Position numbers and translations under genes: made by a program | DNA from: Pseudomonadota bacterium | GTDB lineage: Bacteria; Desulfobacterota; Desulfobacteria; Desulfobacterales; Desulfolunaceae | NCBI GenBank assembly: GCA_018818835.1 | Contig: JAHIRD010000158.1 | Span: 1 to 50,637 of the forward strand | DNA length: 50,637 bases | Reading direction: 5' to 3' | Part shown: positions 27,095-36,270 of the stretch, in pieces | Numbering within the stretch: the first letter of the stretch is position 1 | Layout: each line of letters starts with the position of its first letter | The notes under the pieces: model-generated | What the model was told of the DNA's origin: nothing | The model's database searches: none | The model's input: only the letters and a program-made list of their open reading frames with translations

Positions 27095-28141
27095 TCAGCC
27101 CAGTGGTCGGACAAGGTCCGATGCATGGACCAGCCTGACTTTTTTCTTGAGTTCCGGTAACTCCTCGCTCAAAACCTCGTATGTCACCCTGTGCGGATGC
27201 CCAATGGCAATGGCATGTCCGGTTTTTACCGCAAGGTGAATCAATGCCCGGATCTGTTTTCTTATGGTTTCCTTGTCCACGCTGTGGTCCAGAAAAATAT
27301 CACGTTCCCCATAGGTGACCTGGAGAAGACGTGCCGAGGGCTTACACAGGGACTGTGCCGATGTTCTGCTATCGATAAAAAACAGATCATTTTTTTTAAG
27401 CACCGTGAATATCTGGTACATCCGGGTGGAGATGGCGGTCATACGTGATCCCATATGATTATTGACCCCAACCACATACGGGACATCGTCCAGATCGTCA
27501 TAAAGGACATCAATCATGTCATCCACATCCATGGACACAAGAAGAGCTCCGGGCCCGGGTTTCACCCGTGGAAATTCCATGGGCTCCATGGGCAGGTGAA
27601 GCATGATCTCAATCCCGTTCCCATGGGCTTCGGCAGCGATTTCACGCCGATGGGGGCTTTTGGGAAGGACCGAAAAGGTCAGAGCCATATCAAGATCCCC
27701 GAACTTTCTTGCCATGGTCCGGCTATAACCGATATCATCAATGATAATGGCCACTTCCGGCAGCACTTCCGGGCGGTCCTGAAAAGGAATCACGGTCCTG
27801 TCCGGTCGTTCCGGAAAGGGAATCACTGTCCTGTCCGGTCGGTCCGTATGGAGCGGTTCTTCCTTGGGATAAATTTCAAAGGGTTGCTTTTCCGTCAGCT
27901 CTTCGGGTGGGAACAGCTGATGGACGATCCATCCGGTTCCAATCACAACGCCAATCAGAAAAAATAGGCCCACCAGTGTCCACAGAAATGGGCGAGTGGA
28001 CGTTTCGTTCCTGGATCCAGTACCTTTTCTTACACCTGGAGATGACGTGGCTCCCCTTGTCCCTTTCTTCTTCCCCGTCCCTTTGCCTCCCCTTTTTACA
28101 GGAGTGGATCGACCTTTTTTTTCAGGATTCTTTTGAGTCAT
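27095..28141 (-). CDS. yibQ: divergent polysaccharide deacetylase family protein (YibQ/DUF610)
   Basis: 348 residues. A basic, glycine-rich cytoplasmic N-terminus (1-50) is followed by one membrane helix (about 53-74), a linker with a direct duplication RPDRTVIPF...RPDRTVIPF (about 101-121), and the catalytic-fold domain: VAIIIDDIGY, ALTFSVLPKSPHRREIA, IMLHLPMEPM, GVNNHMGSRMT, IAIGHPHR. It resembles NodB-type deacetylases and sits where it is usually found, after the S41 protease and the EnvC-like gene. The enzymatic activity is not established; a periplasmic wall-remodelling role is inferred from context. Confidence 0.87.
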   Translation of the reverse strand: MTQKNPEKKGRSTPVKRGGKGTGKKKGTRGATSSPGVRKGTGSRNETSTRPFLWTLVGLFFLIGVVIGTGWIVHQLFPPEELTEKQPFEIYPKEEPLHTDRPDRTVIPFPERPDRTVIPFQDRPEVLPEVAIIIDDIGYSRTMARKFGDLDMALTFSVLPKSPHRREIAAEAHGNGIEIMLHLPMEPMEFPRVKPGPGALLVSMDVDDMIDVLYDDLDDVPYVVGVNNHMGSRMTAISTRMYQIFTVLKKNDLFFIDSRTSAQSLCKPSARLLQVTYGERDIFLDHSVDKETIRKQIRALIHLAVKTGHAIAIGHPHRVTYEVLSEELPELKKKVRLVHASDLVRPLG

Positions 28142-28241
28142 TTAAAACCATGCCACCATGTCCATTGATTGAAAAGCATGGTTTTACAGTACTCGCTTGG
28201 AATTATCAACCCTAATCACCAAAAACCCTTGTTCAGAGTGT

Positions 28242-29780
28242 TTATTCGCTGGTCCCTGAAAAAACCCTATGACTGATCATCAGCTCCAGCGCACGTTTCA
28301 CCTGGTTATCCAGCATAAGTTTTTCCTTGACCAGCCGTCCGTATTCATCCGAGCCGCTTTCATCTGTTTCCAGCCGGATGTCCGTGCTTAACCCTTTGAT
28401 ATAGCCCGTATCTTTTTCGTGGGATACTTTCAGCCAGTCATCATCACCCTGCTCAAGAACCTTGACGCTCATGCCTTTGGTCAAGGTTTTGACTACCTTT
28501 CCGGAGGCGTCGGGAATTTTTCTCATAATCAGGGTATCACTTTTCACAATTCCGGAATCCACGGCTTGAACCTCTTGACTTGCTCCGTCCTCATCCTTTT
28601 TGATTTCCTGGATGGATTTCAGATGATTTCTCAGGTCCTTTTCTTTGAGTGTCTCTACTGTTTTCTGTTTTTTCAACCGAGCAAAGACCATCTCGATATC
28701 TGGCGTGATCCCTTCGGCCTGGATGGATCGTCCGCTGGGGGTATAGTAACGTGCAATGGTCAGTTTCAATGCCGAACCGTCTCCAAGGGGCTTGATATTC
28801 TGAACCGATCCCTTGCCAAAGGACTGGGTTCCGAGAATCAAGGCCCGTTTATGGTCTTGAAGTGCCCCGGCCACGATTTCAGAAGCACTTGCACTCCCCC
28901 CATTGATCAGCACCACCATGGGATAATCTTTGACGTCATCACCACCATGGGCTTCCCACACCTGGGCCTCCGTGTTTTCACGCCCCCGGATGGACACAAT
29001 GACACCTTGTTTCAGAAACATATCCGCCACATTGACGGCCTGCGCAAGAAGCCCGCCGGGGTTACCCCGGAGATCAAGAACAAGTCCGTACAAGGGACTA
29101 TGTCCTTTTTCCATTTCATCCAAAGCTTTTTTAAGGTCCCTGTCTGTATTCTCGTTGAAATTACTGATTGACACATAGGCGTATTTATCCGAAAGACGGA
29201 TGGATTTAACCGATTCCAGTGGGATATCATCCCTCTCAAGCTCAATATCAATGGGCTCACTATCCCCTTTTCTCACGATGGTCAGAGTCAATCGAGTGCC
29301 TTTGGCCCCCTTGATTCTGTTGATTGCATCATTAATGGACATCTCAAAGGCAGCTTCACCATTGATCTTGATGATCACGTCGCCGGCTTTGATGCCGGCC
29401 CGGGCAGCGGGTGTCCCGTCAATGGGTGAAATCACCGTCAAAATATCATCCTTAATGGTCAGAACCACACCGATTCCTGAAAATTCGCCCTTGGTATCCT
29501 CATGAAGTGCCTCGTATTCCTTGGGATCAAGAAATGCCGAATGGGGATCCAGGCTCCGCACCATCCCCTGAACTGCTTTTTTAACCAAAAGATCTGTTTC
29601 AACAGGGTCCACATAATTTTTTTCAATCTCGCCGATCACATCGGAAAAAATCACAAGATTTTTATAGACCTCGTCCGTTTCACAAAAGGCGGCCGATGGG
29701 CTCATCGTAACGATGCTGACCGAGCCCAAAAGGTAAAGACAAATGAATGCATTAAAGACAGAGTATCGGAGGGTTTTCAT
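28242..29780 (-). CDS. ctpA: S41 C-terminal processing protease with an SH3b domain in its tail
   Basis: 512 residues. A signal peptide (1-33) precedes the propeptide-like region, a PDZ domain (about 100-170, GIGVVLTIKDDILTVISPID), then the S41 core with Ser298 (LINGGSASASE) and Lys323 (GTQSFGKGSVQ), the Ser-Lys catalytic dyad, spaced 25 residues as expected. The C-terminal extension of about 110 residues contains an SH3b-like segment (VKSDTLIMRKIPD, VVKTLTKGMSVKVLEQGDDD, DWLKVSHEKDTGYIKG, about 408-465), unusual for simple CtpA and possibly a murein or partner binder. The enzyme is periplasmic and clips C-termini of cell-wall enzymes. It follows the envC-like gene. Confidence 0.92.
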   Translation of the reverse strand: MKTLRYSVFNAFICLYLLGSVSIVTMSPSAAFCETDEVYKNLVIFSDVIGEIEKNYVDPVETDLLVKKAVQGMVRSLDPHSAFLDPKEYEALHEDTKGEFSGIGVVLTIKDDILTVISPIDGTPAARAGIKAGDVIIKINGEAAFEMSINDAINRIKGAKGTRLTLTIVRKGDSEPIDIELERDDIPLESVKSIRLSDKYAYVSISNFNENTDRDLKKALDEMEKGHSPLYGLVLDLRGNPGGLLAQAVNVADMFLKQGVIVSIRGRENTEAQVWEAHGGDDVKDYPMVVLINGGSASASEIVAGALQDHKRALILGTQSFGKGSVQNIKPLGDGSALKLTIARYYTPSGRSIQAEGITPDIEMVFARLKKQKTVETLKEKDLRNHLKSIQEIKKDEDGASQEVQAVDSGIVKSDTLIMRKIPDASGKVVKTLTKGMSVKVLEQGDDDWLKVSHEKDTGYIKGLSTDIRLETDESGSDEYGRLVKEKLMLDNQVKRALELMISHRVFSGTSE

Positions 29781-29841
29781 TGTTTTTTATCCTTTCAAAT
29801 CAAGGGAATTCCCTTTGTACTTAAGGGTTTATCAGGATGGA

Positions 29842-31308
29842 TCAGCTTTTTTTCAGCCAGCTCAAGGGATCAAGCGGTTCACCCTTGTGCCGTATTTCAA
29901 AGTGAAGGGCCGGACTGGAAAGAGAACCCGTATCACCGACCGTGGCTATTACTTCACGGTCCTCGACCCTGTCTCCTTTTTTCTTGAATACCTCTTCTGT
30001 ATGACCATAAAGCGAGTAATAATTGTCACCGTGATCGATAATGATGAGATTGCCGTATCCTTTGAGCCAGTCAGCAAAGAGGACCTGCCCTTCGGCAACA
30101 GCCTGAATGGGATCGCCTCTGTCTGCAAGAACATTGATACCACTCTGAAAGGTTTCAACTTTGAATTCATTGTCGGTTGATTTACCAAAAAGGCTGCTTA
30201 TTTTCCCATTCACTGGCATCTTTAACAAGCCTTTTTTTTCAAAAAAATGGCTGCCCGATGACCCTCTCCCTCCAGGGTTGCGTTCAAATCCCTGATCAAG
30301 AGCCTGGATGGTCTGATCCAGCTCCCGGGCCGCATCCTTCAGCGATTGAATGGCGGCAAGTCCCAGGGATCGTTTGCGCCTGATTTCATCCCGAAGGGCT
30401 GTTTTCTTTTCCCTGTTTCTTTCAATGGCCTCGATTTGACGGCTGTAAGCACTTTCAAGGGATATATTGATCGCCTTTTGTTCAGACAGTCGTGTTTTCA
30501 AATCGGTCAGACGGGACAGGTTGTTCAGATGGTCGGATAGCACCTGATCATCTGCCTTGAGAATAAATTCCATGGCCCGTCTCCGGCCCAGCAGATCATA
30601 AACCGAATCAGCCGAGGCAAGAACGTTCATTTTTCCGATCTGATTGAGCTTGTACAAAGACACCAGGCGTTTTGCAATATAGCGTTCGTTGAATTCAATC
30701 ACCTGCTCAAGATCTTTCAATGCGCTGGTATTGTTCTTAATTTCAGCCTCAAGCCCCCCCATCTCTTTTTTTATGGATACCAGCTTCGTGCGTGAGTCAC
30801 TCAAGGCCCGATCAATTTCATTGAGCCCGTTTAATATGACCATCTCTTTTTCAGAGAATTCACGGATTTCTTCCTGATGCTGTTTGATCTTTGTATCAAT
30901 GCTCTGAAGTTCCTGGTTGTGCTCTTCAATTTCAAGTTCGACATCGCCTTTGGGCGAATCCTCCATCTTTGACGTCACCGTCCGTTTGTTTTTCTTTTTA
31001 CTTTTTTCCCGGAACACATGGATGTAACGCTCCCGATCCCGAATAAATCCTTTCCGACCTGAGTCTTCGATTTCAAGCCATCCATTTTTTGTATGGGCGA
31101 CCACGCGGACCAGCCGCCCTTTGGAAAGGGTTCCGATACTGTCACTGTCTTTGTCAGCCTTTTCCCTGATATGAAGAGAGGAGGAAACCACCACCCCCAT
31201 TTCGGGTGATGCTTCACTGCCCTGGGTGTTTCCGAAGAACGGAAAAAACAAAAGCAGGACGGCAAGGACTATTAATTTTTTAAAAACTGTTTTAGCGATA
31301 AAAAGCAT
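29842..31308 (-). CDS. envC: EnvC-like murein hydrolase activator with an N-terminal SH3b and a degenerate LytM domain
   Basis: 488 residues from ATG 31308, which overlaps the ftsX end by 37 bases. A signal/anchor helix (about 7-25) leads to an SH3b domain (about 37-98: SSSLHIREKADKDSDSIGTL, GWLEIEDSGRKGFIRD), a long coiled coil (about 120-345) and a C-terminal M23/LytM domain (about 375-485). The usual metal motif HxGxD is QSGIN here, so the zinc His and Asp are lost while HGDNYYSLYGH and ALHFEIR remain. This matches EnvC, where a dead LytM domain activates amidases under FtsEX control. The gene directly follows ftsX, supporting this. Confidence 0.9.
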   Translation of the reverse strand: MLFIAKTVFKKLIVLAVLLLFFPFFGNTQGSEASPEMGVVVSSSLHIREKADKDSDSIGTLSKGRLVRVVAHTKNGWLEIEDSGRKGFIRDRERYIHVFREKSKKKNKRTVTSKMEDSPKGDVELEIEEHNQELQSIDTKIKQHQEEIREFSEKEMVILNGLNEIDRALSDSRTKLVSIKKEMGGLEAEIKNNTSALKDLEQVIEFNERYIAKRLVSLYKLNQIGKMNVLASADSVYDLLGRRRAMEFILKADDQVLSDHLNNLSRLTDLKTRLSEQKAINISLESAYSRQIEAIERNREKKTALRDEIRRKRSLGLAAIQSLKDAARELDQTIQALDQGFERNPGGRGSSGSHFFEKKGLLKMPVNGKISSLFGKSTDNEFKVETFQSGINVLADRGDPIQAVAEGQVLFADWLKGYGNLIIIDHGDNYYSLYGHTEEVFKKKGDRVEDREVIATVGDTGSLSSPALHFEIRHKGEPLDPLSWLKKS

Positions 31309-32150
31309 CCCAACCACCCGACAAAAATGCTGTACAATAGAATCCACAGAATCACTTTTCCTGAAAGAAAGTGGATATCCACCACGTAGAATGAGAAGTT
31401 CTTCTCAATATTTGCTGAGATCACCAGATAGGAGATATAAAGAGCGATGAGTCCCAATAGCCCCCCCACTGCACCCTGAATCAGGCCAGCAAAATAGGAA
31501 GGGATTTTGATAAAGGCATCGGTGGCCCCCACGAGCCGCATGATCTCGATTTCCTCCCGCCGGGAATAAAGAGCCAAACGGATGGTATTGGAGATGATAA
31601 ATACGGTCACCATAAAAAAAAGAACGCCCATGGTGATGCCGATGAACTGAAAAAGACTGAAAATATTCGAGAGACGACCCAGCCATGCCTGGCCGTACTC
31701 CACATCATCGATCATGGGCAGGGACTGGATATGGGCCGCCAGGGTTTCAATTCTCTCCCAGGTCTGATCTGTGGGAATCATTTGAATTTCAAAGGCGTCC
31801 GGAAGGGGATTTCTATCCAGATTTTCAATCAGGGAAAGCTGGCGTTTCATCTGAATTTTTAAATCGGCCAGTGCCTCTTCTTTTGATATAAAACGAACAC
31901 CACCCACTCCGTTCATTTTTTCCATGGCCCCGCGAGTCTCCAAAAGCCCCTGTTCACCGGCAGCAGGGCTCACATAAGCCATGATACGGATTCCTTTTTT
32001 CCAGGTGCTCATCACATCCCCGGCGTTAAAAAACAATAGACCGATTGAACTGGCGATCAAAATGGACAAGGCAATGGTGATGATGGTTACAATATGGAGA
32101 AATGTATTGTCGGCCATATCCTTGATGGCCCGTTTAAGAAAAAAGATCAT
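31272..32150 (-). CDS. ftsX: cell-division ABC permease FtsX
   Basis: 292 residues. The FtsX topology is visible: a first membrane helix (about 20-42), a large periplasmic loop (about 45-165, including the sequence binding EnvC-type partners), then three helices (about 167-190, 216-240, 260-285). The conserved RREEIEIMRLVGATDAFIKI lies between helices 2 and 3. It works with FtsE at the septum and transmits ATP hydrolysis to the periplasmic EnvC-like protein encoded next. It starts 23 bases after ftsE. Confidence 0.94.
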   Translation of the reverse strand: MIFFLKRAIKDMADNTFLHIVTIITIALSILIASSIGLLFFNAGDVMSTWKKGIRIMAYVSPAAGEQGLLETRGAMEKMNGVGGVRFISKEEALADLKIQMKRQLSLIENLDRNPLPDAFEIQMIPTDQTWERIETLAAHIQSLPMIDDVEYGQAWLGRLSNIFSLFQFIGITMGVLFFMVTVFIISNTIRLALYSRREEIEIMRLVGATDAFIKIPSYFAGLIQGAVGGLLGLIALYISYLVISANIEKNFSFYVVDIHFLSGKVILWILLYSIFVGWLGCFLSLKQFLKN

Positions 32151-32173
32151 CGTCCCTCAATAGGTATTTGTCT

Positions 32174-32860
32174 TTATAGGTTGACCACATTCGGGTCGGT
32201 CTCATCCACCCGACCGTTGTCCAGATGGATGATCCTGTGGGTCGTGGATTCAATCAGTTCTTTGTCATGGGTTGCAATGACGATGGTGGCTCCCCGGGCA
32301 TGAAAACCCTTGAGCAAATCCATGATAATCCCTGCGGATTTTGAATCCAGGCTGCCTGTGGGTTCGTCGGCAAGGATGATCTTGGGATCTCCCACGATGG
32401 CTCTGGCCACAGCCACCCGCTGCTGTTCCCCCCCTGAAAGGCTGGGGGGATAATTGTTCATTTTATCCTCCATCCCGGCATTTCTGAGAACGCTATTGAC
32501 TTTTTTCCTGATCATCGCGGGTTTTTCACCGGCGACCTCAAGAACAAGAGATACATTTTCATAGGCTGTTTTAGTAGGAATCAGCTTGAAATCCTGAAAT
32601 ATGACTCCGAATTTCCGGCGGAGCATGGGCACCTGGCGTGATGTGACCCTGAGCAGGTTGGCACCATCCACAAGGATCTGCCCTTCGGACACCGATTCCC
32701 CCCGATACATCAGTCTTAGTAGAGTGGATTTCCCCGCCCCCGAGGGACCTGTCACAAAAATCCACTCGTTAAAACCGATATCAAGGGTAATATCCACGAG
32801 GGCTTTCTTGGCGCCATATCGTTTGTGGACATGGAACATTCTTACAATGGGATTTTTCAT
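32174..32860 (-). CDS. ftsE: cell-division ABC ATPase FtsE
   Basis: 228 residues from ATG 32860 (AGAG six bases before); two earlier in-frame ATGs are less well placed. Walker [10 protein letters not shown] (about 36-44), Q loop in [13 protein letters not shown], signature [14 protein letters not shown], Walker [13 protein letters not shown] and switch His in IATHDKE are all intact. It energises FtsX for septal murein hydrolysis control. First gene of the ftsEX-envC-ctp-yibQ operon. Confidence 0.96.
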   Translation of the reverse strand: MKNPIVRMFHVHKRYGAKKALVDITLDIGFNEWIFVTGPSGAGKSTLLRLMYRGESVSEGQILVDGANLLRVTSRQVPMLRRKFGVIFQDFKLIPTKTAYENVSLVLEVAGEKPAMIRKKVNSVLRNAGMEDKMNNYPPSLSGGEQQRVAVARAIVGDPKIILADEPTGSLDSKSAGIIMDLLKGFHARGATIVIATHDKELIESTTHRIIHLDNGRVDETDPNVVNL

Positions 32861-32985
32861 CGTCATCTCTTCCATATGAGCCTGGCCCTGAGTCACGTTT
32901 TTCAGATAAAATGAGATGGTTCGTTAAGGAAGATCCCCATTGGGCTGATCTCCCAATAAAGATGTTTTAAGATTGACCTGTATTG

Positions 32986-33013
32986 TTATTACTGATATGG
33001 GCTCCTATGTCAA
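32986..33013 (-). promoter_or_regulatory. possible promoter of the ftsE operon
   Basis: On the minus strand, TTGACA (33013-33008), 16 bases, TAATAA (32991-32986). The -35 is perfect and the -10 is weak. Confidence 0.4.
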
Positions 33014-33042
33014 GGAGTGCCGTCTCCGGTTTTCCTTACGCT

Positions 33043-33092
33043 TAAACCTCCGCTGAAATCCCATACAGGCTTCTTCCTTCAGTGGAGGTTTA
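33043..33092 (+). promoter_or_regulatory. inverted repeat before the pyrE -10 box
   Basis: TAAACCTCCGCTGAA (33043-33057) pairs with TTCAGTGGAGGTTTA (33078-33092) with one G-T wobble. A TATAAT follows at 33099-33104, so the right arm would cover the -35 zone. It could be an operator or, if transcribed from further up, a leader hairpin. Confidence 0.5.
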
Positions 33093-33098
33093 TACTCT

Positions 33099-33104
33099 TA
33101 TAAT
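33099..33104 (+). promoter_or_regulatory. TATAAT -10 box of pyrE
   Basis: A perfect -10 hexamer 70 bases before pyrE. No good -35 is visible at the correct spacing, hinting at an activator or extended use of the neighbouring inverted repeat. Confidence 0.5.
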
Positions 33105-33173
33105 AACAAAATCAACAGATTCTTGGGGTAATCGTTGAAATTTACCTAAAAAACAGACAGGGAGTTCGTTTCT

Positions 33174-33728
33174 ATGAAACAGGAACTGATTCGCATGCTT
33201 TGCGAAAAATCGTTCAAATATTCTGACACACCGACCTTCAAACTGGCGTCGGGCACCATGAGTCATTTTTATGTCAACTGTAAACCCACGATATTGAACC
33301 CCAGGGGCATGTTCCTGACCGGACACCTTGTTTTCGATGCCATCCGGGACCTTAAGGTGGACGGCGTAGGTGGCCTGACCTTTGGCGCAGACCCCATTGC
33401 CGTGGCCACAGCCTTTGCATCCGGGCTTGAAAATGGGCCGGTGAACGCATTTTCAATCCGAAAAGAACAGAAAGACCATGGTATCATCAAATGGGTTGAA
33501 GGGGATATGAAAAAAGGTGACCGGGTGGTGATCATCGACGATGTGGTTACCACCGGGGGGTCGACCATCAAAGCCATTGAACGGGCAAAAGCCGAGGGAC
33601 TTGTCATTGTCCGGGTGGTTTGTCTGGTTGATCGTCAGGAAGGTGGTATGGAGAATATCAAGGGTCATGTGGATGATGTGGTCGCCATCATCACCCGTGA
33701 CGAATTGATGGCTGCCAGAAAGGGGTGA
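33174..33728 (+). CDS. pyrE: orotate phosphoribosyltransferase
   Basis: 184 residues. The PRPP-binding loop [15 protein letters not shown] (about 117-131) is intact, and the flexible catalytic loop RKEQKDHG (about 95-102) carries the conserved Lys residues. It makes OMP from orotate in pyrimidine synthesis. Somewhat shorter than the enterobacterial form but matching the Bacillus-type family. GGGAG lies 11 bases before ATG. No pyrimidine partners are adjacent. Confidence 0.96.
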   Translation: MKQELIRMLCEKSFKYSDTPTFKLASGTMSHFYVNCKPTILNPRGMFLTGHLVFDAIRDLKVDGVGGLTFGADPIAVATAFASGLENGPVNAFSIRKEQKDHGIIKWVEGDMKKGDRVVIIDDVVTTGGSTIKAIERAKAEGLVIVRVVCLVDRQEGGMENIKGHVDDVVAIITRDELMAARKG

Positions 33729-34165
33729 GTTCAGACCCTACCCTGACGAGGGCATCTAATATGGCAACCCGGGGCAGATCATGGGACACGCCATAGGCAA
33801 AAATAAATTGAAACCTGGGGCAGAAGATTCAGTCTTTCCGGTCTTTGTTCCAGGCTTCAAACGTCTTGATTTCGGCTTCCACAAGCCAATTCCAGTAACA
33901 CCCTTTCTTTTGTTTCTTTTCTTTCTGCTGATTTGTTTCTTTACCCTTTTTTGTCTCAAACGTCATGAGAATAGCCCCCCGATCAATGGTCCTTAACCAC
34001 AGCAGCTCCAGTCTATTTGACACGTGTTCATATGTTAGAATAACGTTAGTAAAATTCTTAGCACCTGATTCCAATCAGGTCAAGTAAAGAATTATGTTTT
34101 TAATAATAGATAGTTATGGGCGTTACCATTAAAGTACATAAATACCGCGTTTCATCGAATCCTCT
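33729..34165. other. gap between pyrE and fdhD
   Basis: 437 bases with no convincing gene. A 45-codon minus frame beginning near 33967 (Lys/Gln-rich, preceded by GGGGGG) is open but unsupported. A perfect palindrome sits at 34063-34080, and the rest is AT-rich. Confidence 0.45.
34063..34080. promoter_or_regulatory. perfect 8-bp palindrome past the fdhD stop
   Basis: ACCTGATT-CC-AATCAGGT. It lacks a T run, so a protein site or a weak terminator for fdhD are both possible. Confidence 0.35.
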
Positions 34166-34966
34166 TCAGATTATGTTCAATCGGTGGTGACCGCAAAAAA
34201 CAAAAACCCCATTGGCACCGTCCTGGCAGACCAGCGCCATATCCAAACCCAGGGCAAGGTCAAGTGCAAGGGCCGTGGGCATTGAAACGCCAGCCACAAC
34301 TGGTACTCCGGCCCGGGCAGCCTTCTGGACCAATTCGTAGCTTATCCTGGATGATAAGACGAGAAGCGAGGCCGTGTGGAGTTTTTTTTCAAGAAACAGT
34401 TTCCCTACAACTTTGTCCAGAGCATTATGTCGGCCCACATCCTCGGCGGAAGCCAAAAACTCACCGTCAGCACTGAACAGGGCTGCCCCATGGGACGCAC
34501 GGGTCCTGTCACGCAGGGGCTGATGTGCAGGAAGTACCTTGAGAGATGCGATGATCAGAGATGTATCCATGGGAGAGCCCTGGCCTATTTTAGGGATCTG
34601 CTGCCTCAGATCATCCAACATTTCTTTCCCGCAGATCCCGCAGCTGGTCTGGCTGATATAACTCCTTCTGAGAAGAAGTTCCGGGATCTTTTCCTTCCGT
34701 TCGGGGATAAGGGTGGCCGTCACCACATTCACATCGCCTTCACAGTAAGCCAGGGTACCGAAATCATCCGGCGAGTCCACAAGGCCTTCACCCAGACAAA
34801 AACCTGCCACATGGGCGATTTCATCACCGGGCGTTCGCATGATCACTGTGTATGGCTTTCCCTGAATCCTTATGGACAAGGGCTCTTCACTGATCAAATT
34901 CAGAACGGATTCAGCCTTCCCTTCTTCGCTGATTCGAATCACACTGTGCCGGTAATCTCTTTTCAC
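34166..34966 (-). CDS. fdhD: formate dehydrogenase sulfurtransferase FdhD
   Basis: 266 residues from GTG 34966 (AAGGAATTAAC before it, overlapping the preceding small ORF's stop). The essential CxxC in QTSCGICGKEML (about 108-119), GFCLGEGLV and SAEDVGRHNALDKV are diagnostic. The protein passes sulfur from a cysteine desulfurase to the molybdenum/tungsten bis-MGD cofactor of formate dehydrogenase. Formate dehydrogenase structural genes are not in the window. It is translationally linked to a 36-residue membrane peptide just upstream. Confidence 0.96.
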   Translation of the reverse strand: MKRDYRHSVIRISEEGKAESVLNLISEEPLSIRIQGKPYTVIMRTPGDEIAHVAGFCLGEGLVDSPDDFGTLAYCEGDVNVVTATLIPERKEKIPELLLRRSYISQTSCGICGKEMLDDLRQQIPKIGQGSPMDTSLIIASLKVLPAHQPLRDRTRASHGAALFSADGEFLASAEDVGRHNALDKVVGKLFLEKKLHTASLLVLSSRISYELVQKAARAGVPVVAGVSMPTALALDLALGLDMALVCQDGANGVFVFCGHHRLNII

Positions 34967-34975
34967 GTTAATTCC

Positions 34976-35086
34976 TTAAAATTGGGTCAAAGGTTCATTC
35001 GGATGTCCGCTGATGAGCCAACGAACCATGGCAACCCCCATGCCGATAAATGACAAAAAACTGATTAAAATGATTCTGTTGATCAT
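34976..35086 (-). CDS. 36-residue single-helix membrane peptide coupled to fdhD
   Basis: ATG 35086 has AAGGGGTGTT in front, a strong ribosome site. The 36 residues are one hydrophobic helix (INRIILISFLSFIGMGVAMV) followed by a polar tail. The stop at 34976 lies nine bases before the fdhD GTG, and the fdhD Shine-Dalgarno overlaps the stop, so fdhD is probably translated by coupling. Too short for standard gene finders. The family is not recognised. A membrane adaptor for cofactor delivery or a small subunit are possible ideas, both unproven. Confidence 0.7.
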   Translation of the reverse strand: MINRIILISFLSFIGMGVAMVRWLISGHPNEPLTQF

Positions 35087-35273
35087 AACACCCCTTGCCT
35101 GAGATTCCTTCCATTGATCTGCATAGTGTATTGCCACATTATCTTGAATCTTTCAAGACTCTCATTTTTAACCTGTATCATAAGGCATATTCATGGTATA
35201 AATCTTACATTTTAAATCATTCAGCCCAAAGGGGCGCAAAAAACCTTTCGGCCCTTGCAACAGGACGCATGCC

Positions 35274-36140
35274 ATGACCATCCAGTGGTACCCCGGCCAC
35301 ATGAAAAAAGCCAAAGATGAAATTTCCGAAGCCATCGCCAGGATTGATGTTATTATTGAAATGCTTGACGGACGGCTTCCTGCCTCAAGCAGAAACCCTG
35401 TTCTTGATGAGCTAAGACAAAAAAAACCATGTATCCGCCTCCTGAACAAGAGGGACCTTGCAGACCCCCTGACCACATCGCTGTGGATCCGTGAGTTTGA
35501 AAAATATCCTGCCATTCGGGCTCTGGATATTGAAGCCCATGATTTATCCCTGGTAAAAATTCTTCCGGATCTCTGCCGGCAGTTGGTCACAATTCCTCTG
35601 AAACGTCCGATCCGTGCCATGGTGGTGGGCATTCCCAATGTGGGAAAATCAACCCTGATCAATACCCTGGCCGGCAGGAAATTGGCCAAAGTGGGAAACC
35701 AACCGGCCATCACACGGCATCAGCAACTTGTTCAGATACCCTACGGAACGGGCACCATGGATATATCTGACACACCGGGCATTCTTTGGCCGAACCTGGA
35801 AGACAGAAAGGGCGCTTACCGCCTGGCTGCAAGTGGTGCAATAAGGGACACGGCCATGGATTACGAGGACGTTGCCATGTTTGCCGGAGAATATCTGCGC
35901 AGAAGCTACCCCGATGCCCTTATCTCTCGGTTCAATTTGAACGAACTTCCTGAAACTGCGGCTCTTTTATTAGAAGCCATTGGTCGCAAACGTGGCTGCC
36001 TGTTAAAAGGGGGCCGTATAGACATGCATAAAGCCGCTGAGATCTTGATTCATGACTTACGATCTGGTAAAATTGGCAGAATAAGTTTCGAAAAACCCCA
36101 GGATCTTGAACCTCAAATAACTCCAACCACTGAGGTTTAA
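35274..36140 (+). CDS. ylqF: ribosome biogenesis GTPase YlqF/RbgA
   Basis: 288 residues. The G-motifs are circularly permuted: NKRD (58-61, G4) precedes GIPNVGKST (119-127, G1) and DTPG (166-169, G3), the hallmark of the family. The N-terminus WYPGHMKKAKDEI is characteristic. It assists late 50S assembly. It stands alone between the fdhD block and a PilZ gene. Confidence 0.96.
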   Translation: MTIQWYPGHMKKAKDEISEAIARIDVIIEMLDGRLPASSRNPVLDELRQKKPCIRLLNKRDLADPLTTSLWIREFEKYPAIRALDIEAHDLSLVKILPDLCRQLVTIPLKRPIRAMVVGIPNVGKSTLINTLAGRKLAKVGNQPAITRHQQLVQIPYGTGTMDISDTPGILWPNLEDRKGAYRLAASGAIRDTAMDYEDVAMFAGEYLRRSYPDALISRFNLNELPETAALLLEAIGRKRGCLLKGGRIDMHKAAEILIHDLRSGKIGRISFEKPQDLEPQITPTTEV

Positions 36141-36270
36141 GGACTTTACTTCTTAGATACAATTTAAGTGTTTGATGACAAATGACTTGATTTTTATATC
36201 AATAATGTGCTTGTTTAGTAGAAGTCACATGTTCAATTTTTCCATCCAGATCACGTAAGGATATATTCCC

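Larger units (their letters stand above)
32861..33173. other. divergent control region between ftsE and pyrE
   Basis: 313 bases. It holds a candidate ftsE promoter (32986-33013), a 15-bp imperfect inverted repeat (33043-33092) and a TATAAT box (33099-33104) before pyrE. Confidence 0.55.

Noticed and set aside
33829-34074. 81-codon minus frame between pyrE and fdhD
   Set aside because: Lys-rich low complexity, no family resemblance; a GGGGGG near an internal ATG was not enough to call it.
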